This document shows positions 41,919-48,804 of a stretch of 64,000 nt of DNA, piece after piece (positions within the stretch are counted from its first letter, which is position 1; each line of letters opens with the position of its first letter). This stretch comes from Streptomyces morookaense (GTDB lineage: Bacteria > Actinomycetota > Actinomycetes > Streptomycetales > Streptomycetaceae). Where the stretch lies: contig NZ_JABBXF010000041.1 of NCBI RefSeq assembly GCF_013030945.1, forward strand, positions 1 through 64,000, written 5' to 3'. A program made the position numbers and the translations under genes. Under the pieces are notes generated by a model. That model ran no database searches. It was given only the letters and a program-made list of their open reading frames with translations, and was not told where the DNA came from.

Positions 41919-41941
41919 GGTGTACCCCCGTTGACGGTTGA

Positions 41942-42625
41942 CTAGGCCTTGGCCGTGGTGCCGAAGCGGTGCTCGAGGATCTTCTTCATGTTGTTGATCT
42001 CGAGGGTGTGGCCGGCGTGGAACAGCGGCCAGATGTCACCGACCCAGACCCGGTCGGTGCGGGCGCGGCCCTCGGCGATGTAGTCCGGCACGTTCGGGGT
42101 GTTGCGGTCGTAGTAGGGGTGCTTGCAGTTGGTCCACAGCACCACGGTGCCCGGCTTGTTGAAGACCTTGGCCGAGTCGATGATGGTCAGGTAGTAGCGC
42201 ATCCACAGCTCGTGGCCCTGGTCCCAGGCGCACGGGTAGACGACCGTGCCCATGTCGGGGCCCTTCTGGGCGTCGGTGCGGATGTAGATCTCGGTGTTCG
42301 GCTGGATCATCTCGTCGGCGCGGTAGAGACCGCCGCCGAGGTGCTTCATGTTCCGGATGCTGTACGTCCACTCCGCCAGCGCGCGGGAGTTGGCGGCGTA
42401 TTCGAAGACGATGTCGTACGGGACGTCGATGTGCGTCGAGAGCGGGCAGTACTGACCGTAGATCTCGTCGTGCGAGTACGACTCCTTGGTCATGCCCTGC
42501 ATGAGCTTCATCATGTCCTCGCCGCTGATGGTCTCGCTCCAGGTGAGACCGAGGTCGGCCAGGTCGGAACTGTCGAGCCGGTAGTTCTGCATGAGGCCGG
42601 ACTCGTCGGGGACGCGCTCGTACAT
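41942..42625 (-). CDS. nzsI: SRPBCC-fold carbazole cyclase
   Basis: The product is 227 residues. The START/SRPBCC helix-grip fold is suggested by LSTHIDVPYDIVFEYAANSRALAEWTYSI (broken here into family-like stretches) and aromatic-rich VYPCAWDQGHELWMRYYLT. It resembles NzsI/CqsB2, the cyclase that closes the new aromatic ring of the carbazole after the KASIII-like condensation. CAGGAG lies 6 nt before ATG 42625. The frame stays open upstream into a tandem repeat, but that part reads as Cys/Pro-rich junk. Confidence 0.85.
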   Translation of the reverse strand: MYERVPDESGLMQNYRLDSSDLADLGLTWSETISGEDMMKLMQGMTKESYSHDEIYGQYCPLSTHIDVPYDIVFEYAANSRALAEWTYSIRNMKHLGGGLYRADEMIQPNTEIYIRTDAQKGPDMGTVVYPCAWDQGHELWMRYYLTIIDSAKVFNKPGTVVLWTNCKHPYYDRNTPNVPDYIAEGRARTDRVWVGDIWPLFHAGHTLEINNMKKILEHRFGTTAKA

Positions 42626-42644
42626 GATTGCTCCTGGATAAGGC

Positions 42645-42688
42645 GTGCAAGAGGACGTGCAAGAGGGTGTGCAAAAAGGGACGTGCAA
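42645..42688. repeat. Tandem GTGCAA repeats between KASIII-like and cyclase genes
   Basis: GTGCAA occurs at 42645, 42657, 42669 and 42683, with steps of 12, 12 and 14 bp and purine-rich linkers. Read on the transcript strand it is four TTGCAC boxes in the leader between the KASIII-like stop and the cyclase ribosome site. It may be a slippage product or a protein or RNA binding array. Confidence 0.7.
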
Positions 42689-42749
42689 ACGCGGCGGACG
42701 CAGTTGCACAGGCAGTTGAAAAGAGGGAAGGGAATTCCGGTGCCGGGAC

Positions 42750-43745
42750 TCAGTCGGTCCAGCGCCAGACCATGGACGACACCTGCTCGCCGCCGTGCGT
42801 GAAAGTGGCGAAGGCGATCACGTCGCCGGTGGAAATCTTCTTCTTTTCCAGGGCGTCGGCGAAGGTGACGGGCAGGGAACTCTGGAACATGTTGCCGTAG
42901 ACGGAGAGCGTGTCGTGGGCCCGCGCGGCGTCGACGCCGATGCGCTTGCGCCATTCGGCGATGTAGCTCTCGTTGGGCTGGTGGGTGATCAGGCACGAGA
43001 TGTCGTCGGCCGTCAGCCCGGCCTTGTCCAGCGCGGCGCCGGCCGCCTCCGGCAGGCACTCCATCGTCACGGCCCACAGCCGGGCCAGCATCTTCGGGCT
43101 GAACTTCACCGTGAGCGGGCCGGTGCCGCGCTCCCAGTGCGGCAGCTGCTGCTCGCCGACGGCCTCCGGCTCGACGCGCAGGGCGCCCCAGTTCTGGCCG
43201 AACGCCTGCTCGTGGAGGGACAGGATGGTCGGCGACCCGGAGGCCACCAGGGTCGCGGACGCGCCGTCGCCGAGCACCCAGGACTCCGGCGACTTCTGGA
43301 ACTCCGTCAGCCGCGAGATGAAGTTGGTGACGGTGACGATGGCGATCCTGCGGTAGTGGCCCGAATCGATGAACGCCCGGGCCGTGTTGAGCGCGGAGAT
43401 CCAGGAGCAGCAGCCGTTCTCGATGTGCAGGACGGCGGCCGAGGTCGCGCCGACCGCGTGCTGGACGGCGGTGCCGATACCGGGGGAGAAGGCGTCGTTG
43501 AACTGGGCCGCGCAGATGATCAGGTCCAGGTCCTCGGCGCGCACGCCGTTGCGGTCCAGGAGCTTTCTGAGGGCGGCGGTGCCGAGTTCGGCCGAGGTGT
43601 AATCCGGCGAGGCGAATCGCCGCTCGTTCACGCCGGCGAAGAATTTGTGCTCGCCCAGGTCGTGACCGTCGTGTGTGAGCTCACTGTTGCGGACCACTCG
43701 TTCCGGCATGAAGTTGACGACGTCAACGATGCGTGTGGAGCTCAC
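42750..43745 (-). CDS. nzsJ: KASIII-like condensing enzyme of carbazole assembly
   Basis: The product is 331 residues with a thiolase fold. The nucleophile is Cys113 in HIENGCCSWISALNTA, with His in LITHQPNESYI and Asn in VYGNMFQSSLP, so the triad is intact although the sequence around the cysteine differs from FabH. In the carquinostatin pathway CqsB3 of this family joins the acyloin intermediate to the ACP-bound C4 unit before CqsB2 closes the ring. The start is GTG 43745 (GGGGAA upstream). It is the first gene of the minus-strand operon. Confidence 0.87.
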   Translation of the reverse strand: MSSTRIVDVVNFMPERVVRNSELTHDGHDLGEHKFFAGVNERRFASPDYTSAELGTAALRKLLDRNGVRAEDLDLIICAAQFNDAFSPGIGTAVQHAVGATSAAVLHIENGCCSWISALNTARAFIDSGHYRRIAIVTVTNFISRLTEFQKSPESWVLGDGASATLVASGSPTILSLHEQAFGQNWGALRVEPEAVGEQQLPHWERGTGPLTVKFSPKMLARLWAVTMECLPEAAGAALDKAGLTADDISCLITHQPNESYIAEWRKRIGVDAARAHDTLSVYGNMFQSSLPVTFADALEKKKISTGDVIAFATFTHGGEQVSSMVWRWTD

Positions 43746-43902
43746 TGGCAGTTCCCCGTCTTTATCTCGGTGGAGACAGAAAGGGGGGCTCGGCAGGCCT
43801 GGGCAAAGGCATGCGCAAGGAGCTGGACGAACACGACCGCCCCCCAGGTCACTTGATTGTTCGTTCGGCGTTCCAGATACGAGCGACTCTATGTTCGCGT
43901 CG

Positions 43903-43964
43903 GTAACGGTTGAATCTCGCTCGAGTAACGTATTGATTTCGGCTCTAGTGGAATTTATGATTCC
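43903..43964 (-). promoter_or_regulatory. Candidate control region of the carbazole operon
   Basis: This is a locally AT-rich part of the 704-bp gap 43746-44449. It holds direct repeats GTAACGGTTGAAT (43903) and GTAACGTATTGAT (43925), spaced 22 bp (two helical turns), and the inverted repeat GGAAT-N5-ATTCC (43950-43964). Promoter hexamers are ambiguous. No coding frame with Streptomyces bias fills 43746-44140. Confidence 0.4.
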
Positions 43965-44140
43965 GCAATCCGGGATGATGTGTTCGCGATTGGATGGAAC
44001 GTCGACTGTGCGGGCGAACGATCGATTAATCCGGATCGTGTGCGGTCCTTTATGTCCGGAGCCCGCTCTGTTCGACAAAGCGGTGTCCACGACCCGGACG
44101 GCCGGTGTCCGTGGCGCGAGGGCTGTGCCATACTCCTCGC

Positions 44141-44275
44141 CAGGTCACGAGTGACAGCGACACAGGCCCCGGCCCGCTGTCCGGCAACCCTCCGTCCGTG
44201 GCGGGGTGCCCCGGGTGATGACCGGGCCGCAGACAACCGGGTCTGCGGCAAGCGCGGATCCCTCGCCAGGGATCC
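44141..44275 (+). ncRNA. SAM-IV-type riboswitch
   Basis: The stretch has the elements I know from the actinobacterial SAM-IV aptamer: GGTCACGAGTGACAGCG at 44143 opening the closing stem (GGTCA pairs with TGACC ending at 44222), the core CCGGCAACCCTCC, then GGCGGGGTGCCCCGGGTGAT. An 8-bp hairpin CCGCAGAC/GTCTGCGG (44227-44248) follows, as in SAM-IV. The next stem, GGATCCCT/AGGGATCC (44256-44275), could be the expression platform. It lies 175 nt before a cysteine-desulfurase-like gene. SAM binding would be expected to lower expression. Confidence 0.82.
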
Positions 44276-44449
44276 TGGTCGTCGAGGGAGTTCCTTCCGT
44301 GATTCTGCGAATGCGCTAGGGCCTGCGGCCCGTTCCCGTGGTCCTGCGCGTGCCTCCGCCGCGCGGGCCGTTCTCCGCACACCGTGCTGCGCACTGCGCC
44401 GCGGGTGCGTCGTCCACGCCATCCGCCTGCCCCGCCGGGAGAGTTCGCC

Positions 44450-45811
44450 ATGTCCGCATGCCCTGCCGCCACTTCGGTCACCGCCGCTTCCGTCACCGCC
44501 CCTGCCGCCGAGCCCGGCCCCCTGCCCGTCCTCGGGTGCGATGTGCGCGTGCCGCTCGCCTCCGGGGGCGAAGTGCCGTACGCCGCCCTCGACTACGCCG
44601 CCAGCGCGCCCGCGCTGCAGCGCGTGTGGGACGACGTCGCCGCGTACGCGCCCTACTACGGCAGCGTGCACCGCGGTGCCGGGCACCTCTCGCAGCTGTC
44701 CACCGACCTGTTCGAGACCAGCCGGGCCGACGTGGCCCGTTTCCTCGGCTGCCGTCCGGGCGACCAGGTCGTCTTCACCCGCTCCACCACCGACTCGCTC
44801 AACCTCCTCGCGGCCGTACTCCCCGCGGACTGCCGGGTGTTCGTCTTCGAGACCGAGCACCACGCCGCGCTGCTGCCGTGGCGCGGCGCGCAGGTCACCT
44901 GCCTCGACGCGCCGCGCAGCCCGGAGCGCGCGGTCGAGATCCTGGAGCGGGCGCTGGCCGACCGCGCACCCTACGGGCCGGCCCTGGTCTGCGTGACGGG
45001 CGCGTCCAACGTGACCGGTGAGCTGTGGCCCGTGCGCGAACTCGCCGCCGCCGCCCATGCGCACGGCGCCCGGGTCGTGCTCGACGCCGCCCAGCTGGCC
45101 CCGCATCACCCCGTGGACATCGCCGCACTCGACGTGGACTGGGTCGCCCTCTCCGGGCACAAGCTCTACGCCCCCTTCGGCGCCGGTGTCCTCGCCGGCC
45201 GCGCCGACTGGCTCCGGGACGCCGAGCCGTACCTGGCCGGGGGCGGGGCGAGCCGCTCCGTCACACGGCGGCCCGACGGCACGGTGGACGTCGACTGGCA
45301 CACCGACGCCGCGCGCCACGAGGCCGGTTCGCCCAATGTGATCGGCGCCTACGCGCTCGCCTCCGCCTGCAGGGCGCTCACCGAGGCGGGCTTCGAGACG
45401 CTCGTCGCCCGGGAGCAGAGGCTCCTCGCCGCGCTGCGCGCGGGTCTGGCCGAGGTGCCGGAGGTCGGGGTGCTGTCGCTGTTCGGGCCGGACGCGCCGC
45501 GGGTGGGGGTGCTGTCCTTCGTCGTCGAGGGGTGGGACGCGGGGGAGTTCGCAGCGGCACTTTCCGCGGAGTACGGGATCGGGGTGCGGGACGGGCTCTT
45601 CTGTGCGCACCCGTTGGTGCGGGTTCTCCTGGGCGGAGAGCCCGGTGAGTGTGCGGGGGCGGGCGAGCGTGCCGTTCGGGTCAGCTTCGGTGTCGGGACG
45701 CCCGACGAGCATGTCGAGCGGTTTCTGCGGGCCGTTCGGGAGTTGGCCGTGCGCCCCGAAGGGGCGCGGGGAACTGCGCGATCGGCCACGGACGGCCCGC
45801 AGTCGAACTGA
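44450..45811 (+). CDS. Class V aminotransferase, cysteine desulfurase/selenocysteine lyase-like
   Basis: The product is 453 residues. PLP lysine is Lys238 in ALSGHKLYAPFGAG, and a cysteine at the SufS nucleophile position is Cys385 in VRDGLFCAHP. VDLDYAAS-type N-terminal motif appears as AALDYAASAPALQ. GGGAGAG precedes ATG 44450. The upstream SAM-IV riboswitch argues for a role in sulfur or methionine metabolism, for example mobilising sulfur from cysteine or a related C-S lyase reaction. The last 19 residues are encoded by an intergenic repeat and are unlikely to be functional. Confidence 0.9.
   Translation: MSACPAATSVTAASVTAPAAEPGPLPVLGCDVRVPLASGGEVPYAALDYAASAPALQRVWDDVAAYAPYYGSVHRGAGHLSQLSTDLFETSRADVARFLGCRPGDQVVFTRSTTDSLNLLAAVLPADCRVFVFETEHHAALLPWRGAQVTCLDAPRSPERAVEILERALADRAPYGPALVCVTGASNVTGELWPVRELAAAAHAHGARVVLDAAQLAPHHPVDIAALDVDWVALSGHKLYAPFGAGVLAGRADWLRDAEPYLAGGGASRSVTRRPDGTVDVDWHTDAARHEAGSPNVIGAYALASACRALTEAGFETLVAREQRLLAALRAGLAEVPEVGVLSLFGPDAPRVGVLSFVVEGWDAGEFAAALSAEYGIGVRDGLFCAHPLVRVLLGGEPGECAGAGERAVRVSFGVGTPDEHVERFLRAVRELAVRPEGARGTARSATDGPQSN
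45750..45808. repeat. GC-rich intergenic repeat overlapping a gene's 3' end
   Basis: GCGCCCCGAAGGGGCGC followed by GGAACTGCGCGA (45770-45781) and CGGCCCGCAGTCGA is a half copy of the family. It lies inside the last 60 bp of the aminotransferase frame and supplies its stop codon. Confidence 0.75.
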
Positions 45812-45822
45812 GCGCTGGTCGC

Positions 45823-46104
45823 CTACGAGTCCAGGCCGATCGCGAACGCCGCCTCCAGGTCGTGCTGGGAATACGTGCGGAACGCAATGTGCGTCTCCGT
45901 GGACGCCACGCCCGGGACCTTGCTGATCCGGCCCGGGATGGTGTCCGCCAGGTCGTCGTGCCGGGCCACCCGCACCAGGGCGATCAGGTCCTGGGCGCCG
46001 GTCACGGAGTAGACCTCGCTGACCCCGTCCAGGGCGGCGATCGTCTCGGCGATCTCCGGGATCCGGTCCACGTCGGTCTTGATGAGCACGATCGCAGTGA
46101 TCAC
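45823..46104 (-). CDS. Stand-alone Lrp/AsnC ligand-binding (RAM) domain protein
   Basis: The product is 93 residues. It consists only of the C-terminal amino-acid-sensing domain of Lrp/AsnC regulators (ITAIVLIKTDVDRIPEIAE, GVSEVYSVTGAQDLIALVR), without the helix-turn-helix. GTG 46104 overlaps the rhomboid stop as GTGA and follows AAGGAGAT, so translation is coupled. Such proteins may modulate full-length Lrp proteins or bind amino acids; no target is visible here. Confidence 0.88.
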   Translation of the reverse strand: MITAIVLIKTDVDRIPEIAETIAALDGVSEVYSVTGAQDLIALVRVARHDDLADTIPGRISKVPGVASTETHIAFRTYSQHDLEAAFAIGLDS

Positions 46105-46841
46105 GGTTCGGTATCTCCTTCAGTGGACCTGGCTGCGTTCTTCACTCTAGCCCCACGTCTCGTGCGTACCCAGGCGTAGCCGAACCCGGCCGAGAAGCCC
46201 ACCACGTGCGCGAGATAGGCGACGCCCGGGCGGCCGTCCGAGTGCTGCCCGGCCGCCATCCACTGCAGCGCGAACCAGAAGGGCAGCACGACCCAGGCGG
46301 GGAAGCGCAGCGGGAGGAAGAACAGGAACGGGAAGAGACTGGTGACGCGGGCCCGGGGGAAGAGACAGAGGAACGCGCCGAGCACGCCCGAGATGGCGCC
46401 GGACGCCCCGACGAGCGTCTGGGTGGAGTCGGCGTGCGCGGCGGCGTAGCCCAGCAGGGCCAGGACGCCGGTGGCGAGGTAGAAGAACGCGAAGGGGGTG
46501 CGGCCCATCCGCTGTTCCGTCATGGCGCCGAAGACGTGGAGGAAGAGCATGTTCCCCAGCAGATGCAGCCAGTTGCCGTGCACGAACAGCGCGGTGAGCA
46601 GGGTCGCGGGCGCGGCCGGGGAGCCGTGCCACAGCTGCGCGGGGACGACGCCCCAGCGCGCGAAGTAGGCCGTCTGCGCGGAGAGGAGGTCCGGCCCGGT
46701 GCCGTAGGCGGCGTCGAGCCCCGAGGCGGGGCCGAGGAGGAAGACCGTGCAGCAGACGGCCAGGACCGCATGGGTGACCACGGGGGTCCCGGGCCGGCCC
46801 GCCCACCGGGCGGCCGACCGCTGCACAGCCCTTACGATCAT
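46101..46841 (-). CDS. Rhomboid-family intramembrane serine protease
   Basis: The product is 246 residues with about six membrane helices. The catalytic serine is in LVGASGAISGVLGAF, the histidine in VAYLAHVVGFSAGF, and GNMLFLHVFG carries the oxyanion-side Asn/His pair, so it should be active, unlike the rhomboid-like protein at 5760-6482. Substrates are unknown. ATG 46841 starts the N-terminal helix region. It is coupled to the Lrp-domain gene. Confidence 0.92.
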   Translation of the reverse strand: MIVRAVQRSAARWAGRPGTPVVTHAVLAVCCTVFLLGPASGLDAAYGTGPDLLSAQTAYFARWGVVPAQLWHGSPAAPATLLTALFVHGNWLHLLGNMLFLHVFGAMTEQRMGRTPFAFFYLATGVLALLGYAAAHADSTQTLVGASGAISGVLGAFLCLFPRARVTSLFPFLFFLPLRFPAWVVLPFWFALQWMAAGQHSDGRPGVAYLAHVVGFSAGFGYAWVRTRRGARVKNAARSTEGDTEP

Positions 46842-46979
46842 GACCAGATCATGGCGTACCGGCCGCAACCGGCACAGAGTGCCTCGCCGGGCCGGCGGCC
46901 GGGGCCGGTGCCCCGCCTGCCGTGACCACCGGGCCGCGTAGGGTTGCGGGGACACCACACGACGAGGACGGACGACATC

Positions 46980-47219
46980 ATGGGCGTTCCCCTGCCGACG
47001 GCCACCACCCGGTGGCGGTGCACGCTGTGCGGCAATCTCACGCGGTTCGATGTGACCCGCACGGTCAGGGCCGTCGAGTACGTGCACCTCGACCTGGCGG
47101 GCGAGCCCAAGGTGGAGGAGCGTGAGGTGGTCAGTGAGACGATCGAGTCCGTGCGTTGCCGCTGGTGCAACGCGGTCGACCAGATCGAACTGGTGGACCG
47201 GCCGGGCGCAGATGCCTGA
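46980..47219 (+). CDS. Small zinc-ribbon-like protein
   Basis: The product is 79 residues. Two CxxC knuckles, CTLCG (near residue 14) and CRWCN (near 62), suggest a zinc ribbon. The middle is acidic and beta-rich. GAGGA precedes ATG 46980. It is followed 21 nt later by the NYN-domain gene and may be cotranscribed. No function is known to me. Confidence 0.78.
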   Translation: MGVPLPTATTRWRCTLCGNLTRFDVTRTVRAVEYVHLDLAGEPKVEEREVVSETIESVRCRWCNAVDQIELVDRPGADA

Positions 47220-47240
47220 GGAAGAACGGGAGCGGTAACG

Positions 47241-48617
47241 GTGGTGGAGCACACGGACGACGGTGCGGAGGCGGCCGGTGACGCCGGCGGCGCCGCCGAC
47301 GGCGTCACCGAGGTGCTCGACCGTCCGCTTCCCGAGGGGATCCGGCGGAAGGTCGTCGCGCTGGTCGCGGAGGCGTTCGGCGGCCTGACGGTGGCCGAAC
47401 TCCCGCCCCAGTTGCGGCAGTACGCCCGTTTCACCCCGAGTCGTCGGGCCAAGTTCGCGGGCAACGCCATGGCCGCCGCCGTGGAGAGCGACCCCGCCTT
47501 CCGGCAGCGCATCTCGGCCCGGCTGCGCGAGACGGGCTCCGAGCTCGCCGAGGCGCTGGACGCCGGTTCCCCGCCCGCCGCCGCCGATCCGGAGGACGTC
47601 GCGGCGATGGCCTTCGTGCTGCGCCCGCCCGGCTGGGTCAAGCTGGTCACCGCCGCCGGCGAGGAGGCGCAGCGCGCGAGCGCCGAGCGCGCGGGCGAGG
47701 AGGCCCAGCGCGAGCTGCACCGGCTGCGCGAGGAACTGGCCGCCGCCCGTGCCGAGTCGCGTGCCGAGACCGAGCGGATCCGCGCCGAACTGGAGGCCTC
47801 GCGCAAGGAGGCCGAATCGCTTCAGCGCAAGCTGCGCAGCGCCGTCAGCGACGTGCGCCGCGGCGAGGCCGCCCTGCGCAAGGCGCAGGCCGAGCTGGAG
47901 GCCGTCCGGGACGGGGCCGCGGCGGAGCGGGCCGCGGCCGCGGGCGAGACCCGGCGCATCAAGGCACGGCTCGCGGAGGCCGAGGCGGCGCTGGAGGGCA
48001 GCCGCCGGGCGGTGCGCGAGGGCCGCAGCGTGGAGGACATGCGGCTGCGGCTGCTGCTGGACACCGTGCTGGACGCGGCCCAGGGGCTGCGCCGCGAACT
48101 GGCCCTGCCACCCGCCTCCGTACACCCCGCGGACACGGTGGACGCCGTGCAGCCGGGCACCATGACGCCCCGGGACATCGCCGCGCGCGCCCTGTCGGAG
48201 ACCGACCCGGCGCTGCTCGACCAACTGCTGGCGCTGCCTCAGGTGCATGTGGTGGTCGACGGCTACAACGTCACCAAGACCGGCTATCCCACGATGCCGT
48301 TGGACAAGCAGCGGCTGCGGCTGCTGGGCGGCCTCGCCATGCTCGCCGCGCAGACCGGCGCCGAGGTGACCTGTGTCTTCGACGGCGCGGAACTGGCCGC
48401 GCCGGTGCTGCTGGCGCCGCCGCGCGGGGTCCGGGTGCTGTTCAGCAAGCCGGGCGTGACGGCCGACGAGCTCATCCGCCAGATCGTGCGGGCCGAGCCG
48501 CCCGGGCGCCCGGTCGTGGTGGTCTCCACGGACCGCGAGGTGGCCGACGGCGTCGCCAAGGCGGGCGCGCGGCCGGTCTCATCGGCCTTGCTCCTCAAGA
48601 GACTTGCCCGTACCTGA
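47241..48617 (+). CDS. NYN-domain (YacP-like PIN fold) protein with coiled coil
   Basis: The product is 458 residues. The N-terminal third is helical and acidic; residues 140-270 form a strong coiled coil rich in Ala/Glu/Arg; the C-terminal 150 residues are a NYN/PIN-like nuclease domain with VVVDGYNVTKTGYP, CVFDGAEL and VVVSTDREVADGV, carrying the expected acidic residues. Members are suggested to act on RNA. Tandem GTG codons at 47241 and 47244 follow GGGAGCGG; the first is used. Confidence 0.87.
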   Translation: MVEHTDDGAEAAGDAGGAADGVTEVLDRPLPEGIRRKVVALVAEAFGGLTVAELPPQLRQYARFTPSRRAKFAGNAMAAAVESDPAFRQRISARLRETGSELAEALDAGSPPAAADPEDVAAMAFVLRPPGWVKLVTAAGEEAQRASAERAGEEAQRELHRLREELAAARAESRAETERIRAELEASRKEAESLQRKLRSAVSDVRRGEAALRKAQAELEAVRDGAAAERAAAAGETRRIKARLAEAEAALEGSRRAVREGRSVEDMRLRLLLDTVLDAAQGLRRELALPPASVHPADTVDAVQPGTMTPRDIAARALSETDPALLDQLLALPQVHVVVDGYNVTKTGYPTMPLDKQRLRLLGGLAMLAAQTGAEVTCVFDGAELAAPVLLAPPRGVRVLFSKPGVTADELIRQIVRAEPPGRPVVVVSTDREVADGVAKAGARPVSSALLLKRLART

Positions 48618-48804
48618 GCGTCAACTGCCGGTCACACCCTGTGTCTCATGGGTAAAGGATGCCCCACTGACGAGGTTTTTCCCCAGGAGAATTTGAAAGG
48701 ATCTCATTCCGCTCACTAGGGTCGGGCCTCGAACCTTCGCGCGGTGATCATCCATTCGGGATGACGGTGAAGGTGACCGAGCAGCTGAGAAGGAGCTCGA
48801 CCCC

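Noticed and set aside
42626..42709. N-terminal extension of the cyclase through the GTGCAA repeats
   Set aside because: It would add a Cys/Pro-rich segment made only of the repeat; the ATG at 42625 has its own good ribosome site.
48618..48804. ydaO-type c-di-AMP riboswitch before the NlpC/P60 gene
   Set aside because: Such switches precede some Streptomyces cell-wall hydrolase genes, but I could not find the conserved core sequences here.
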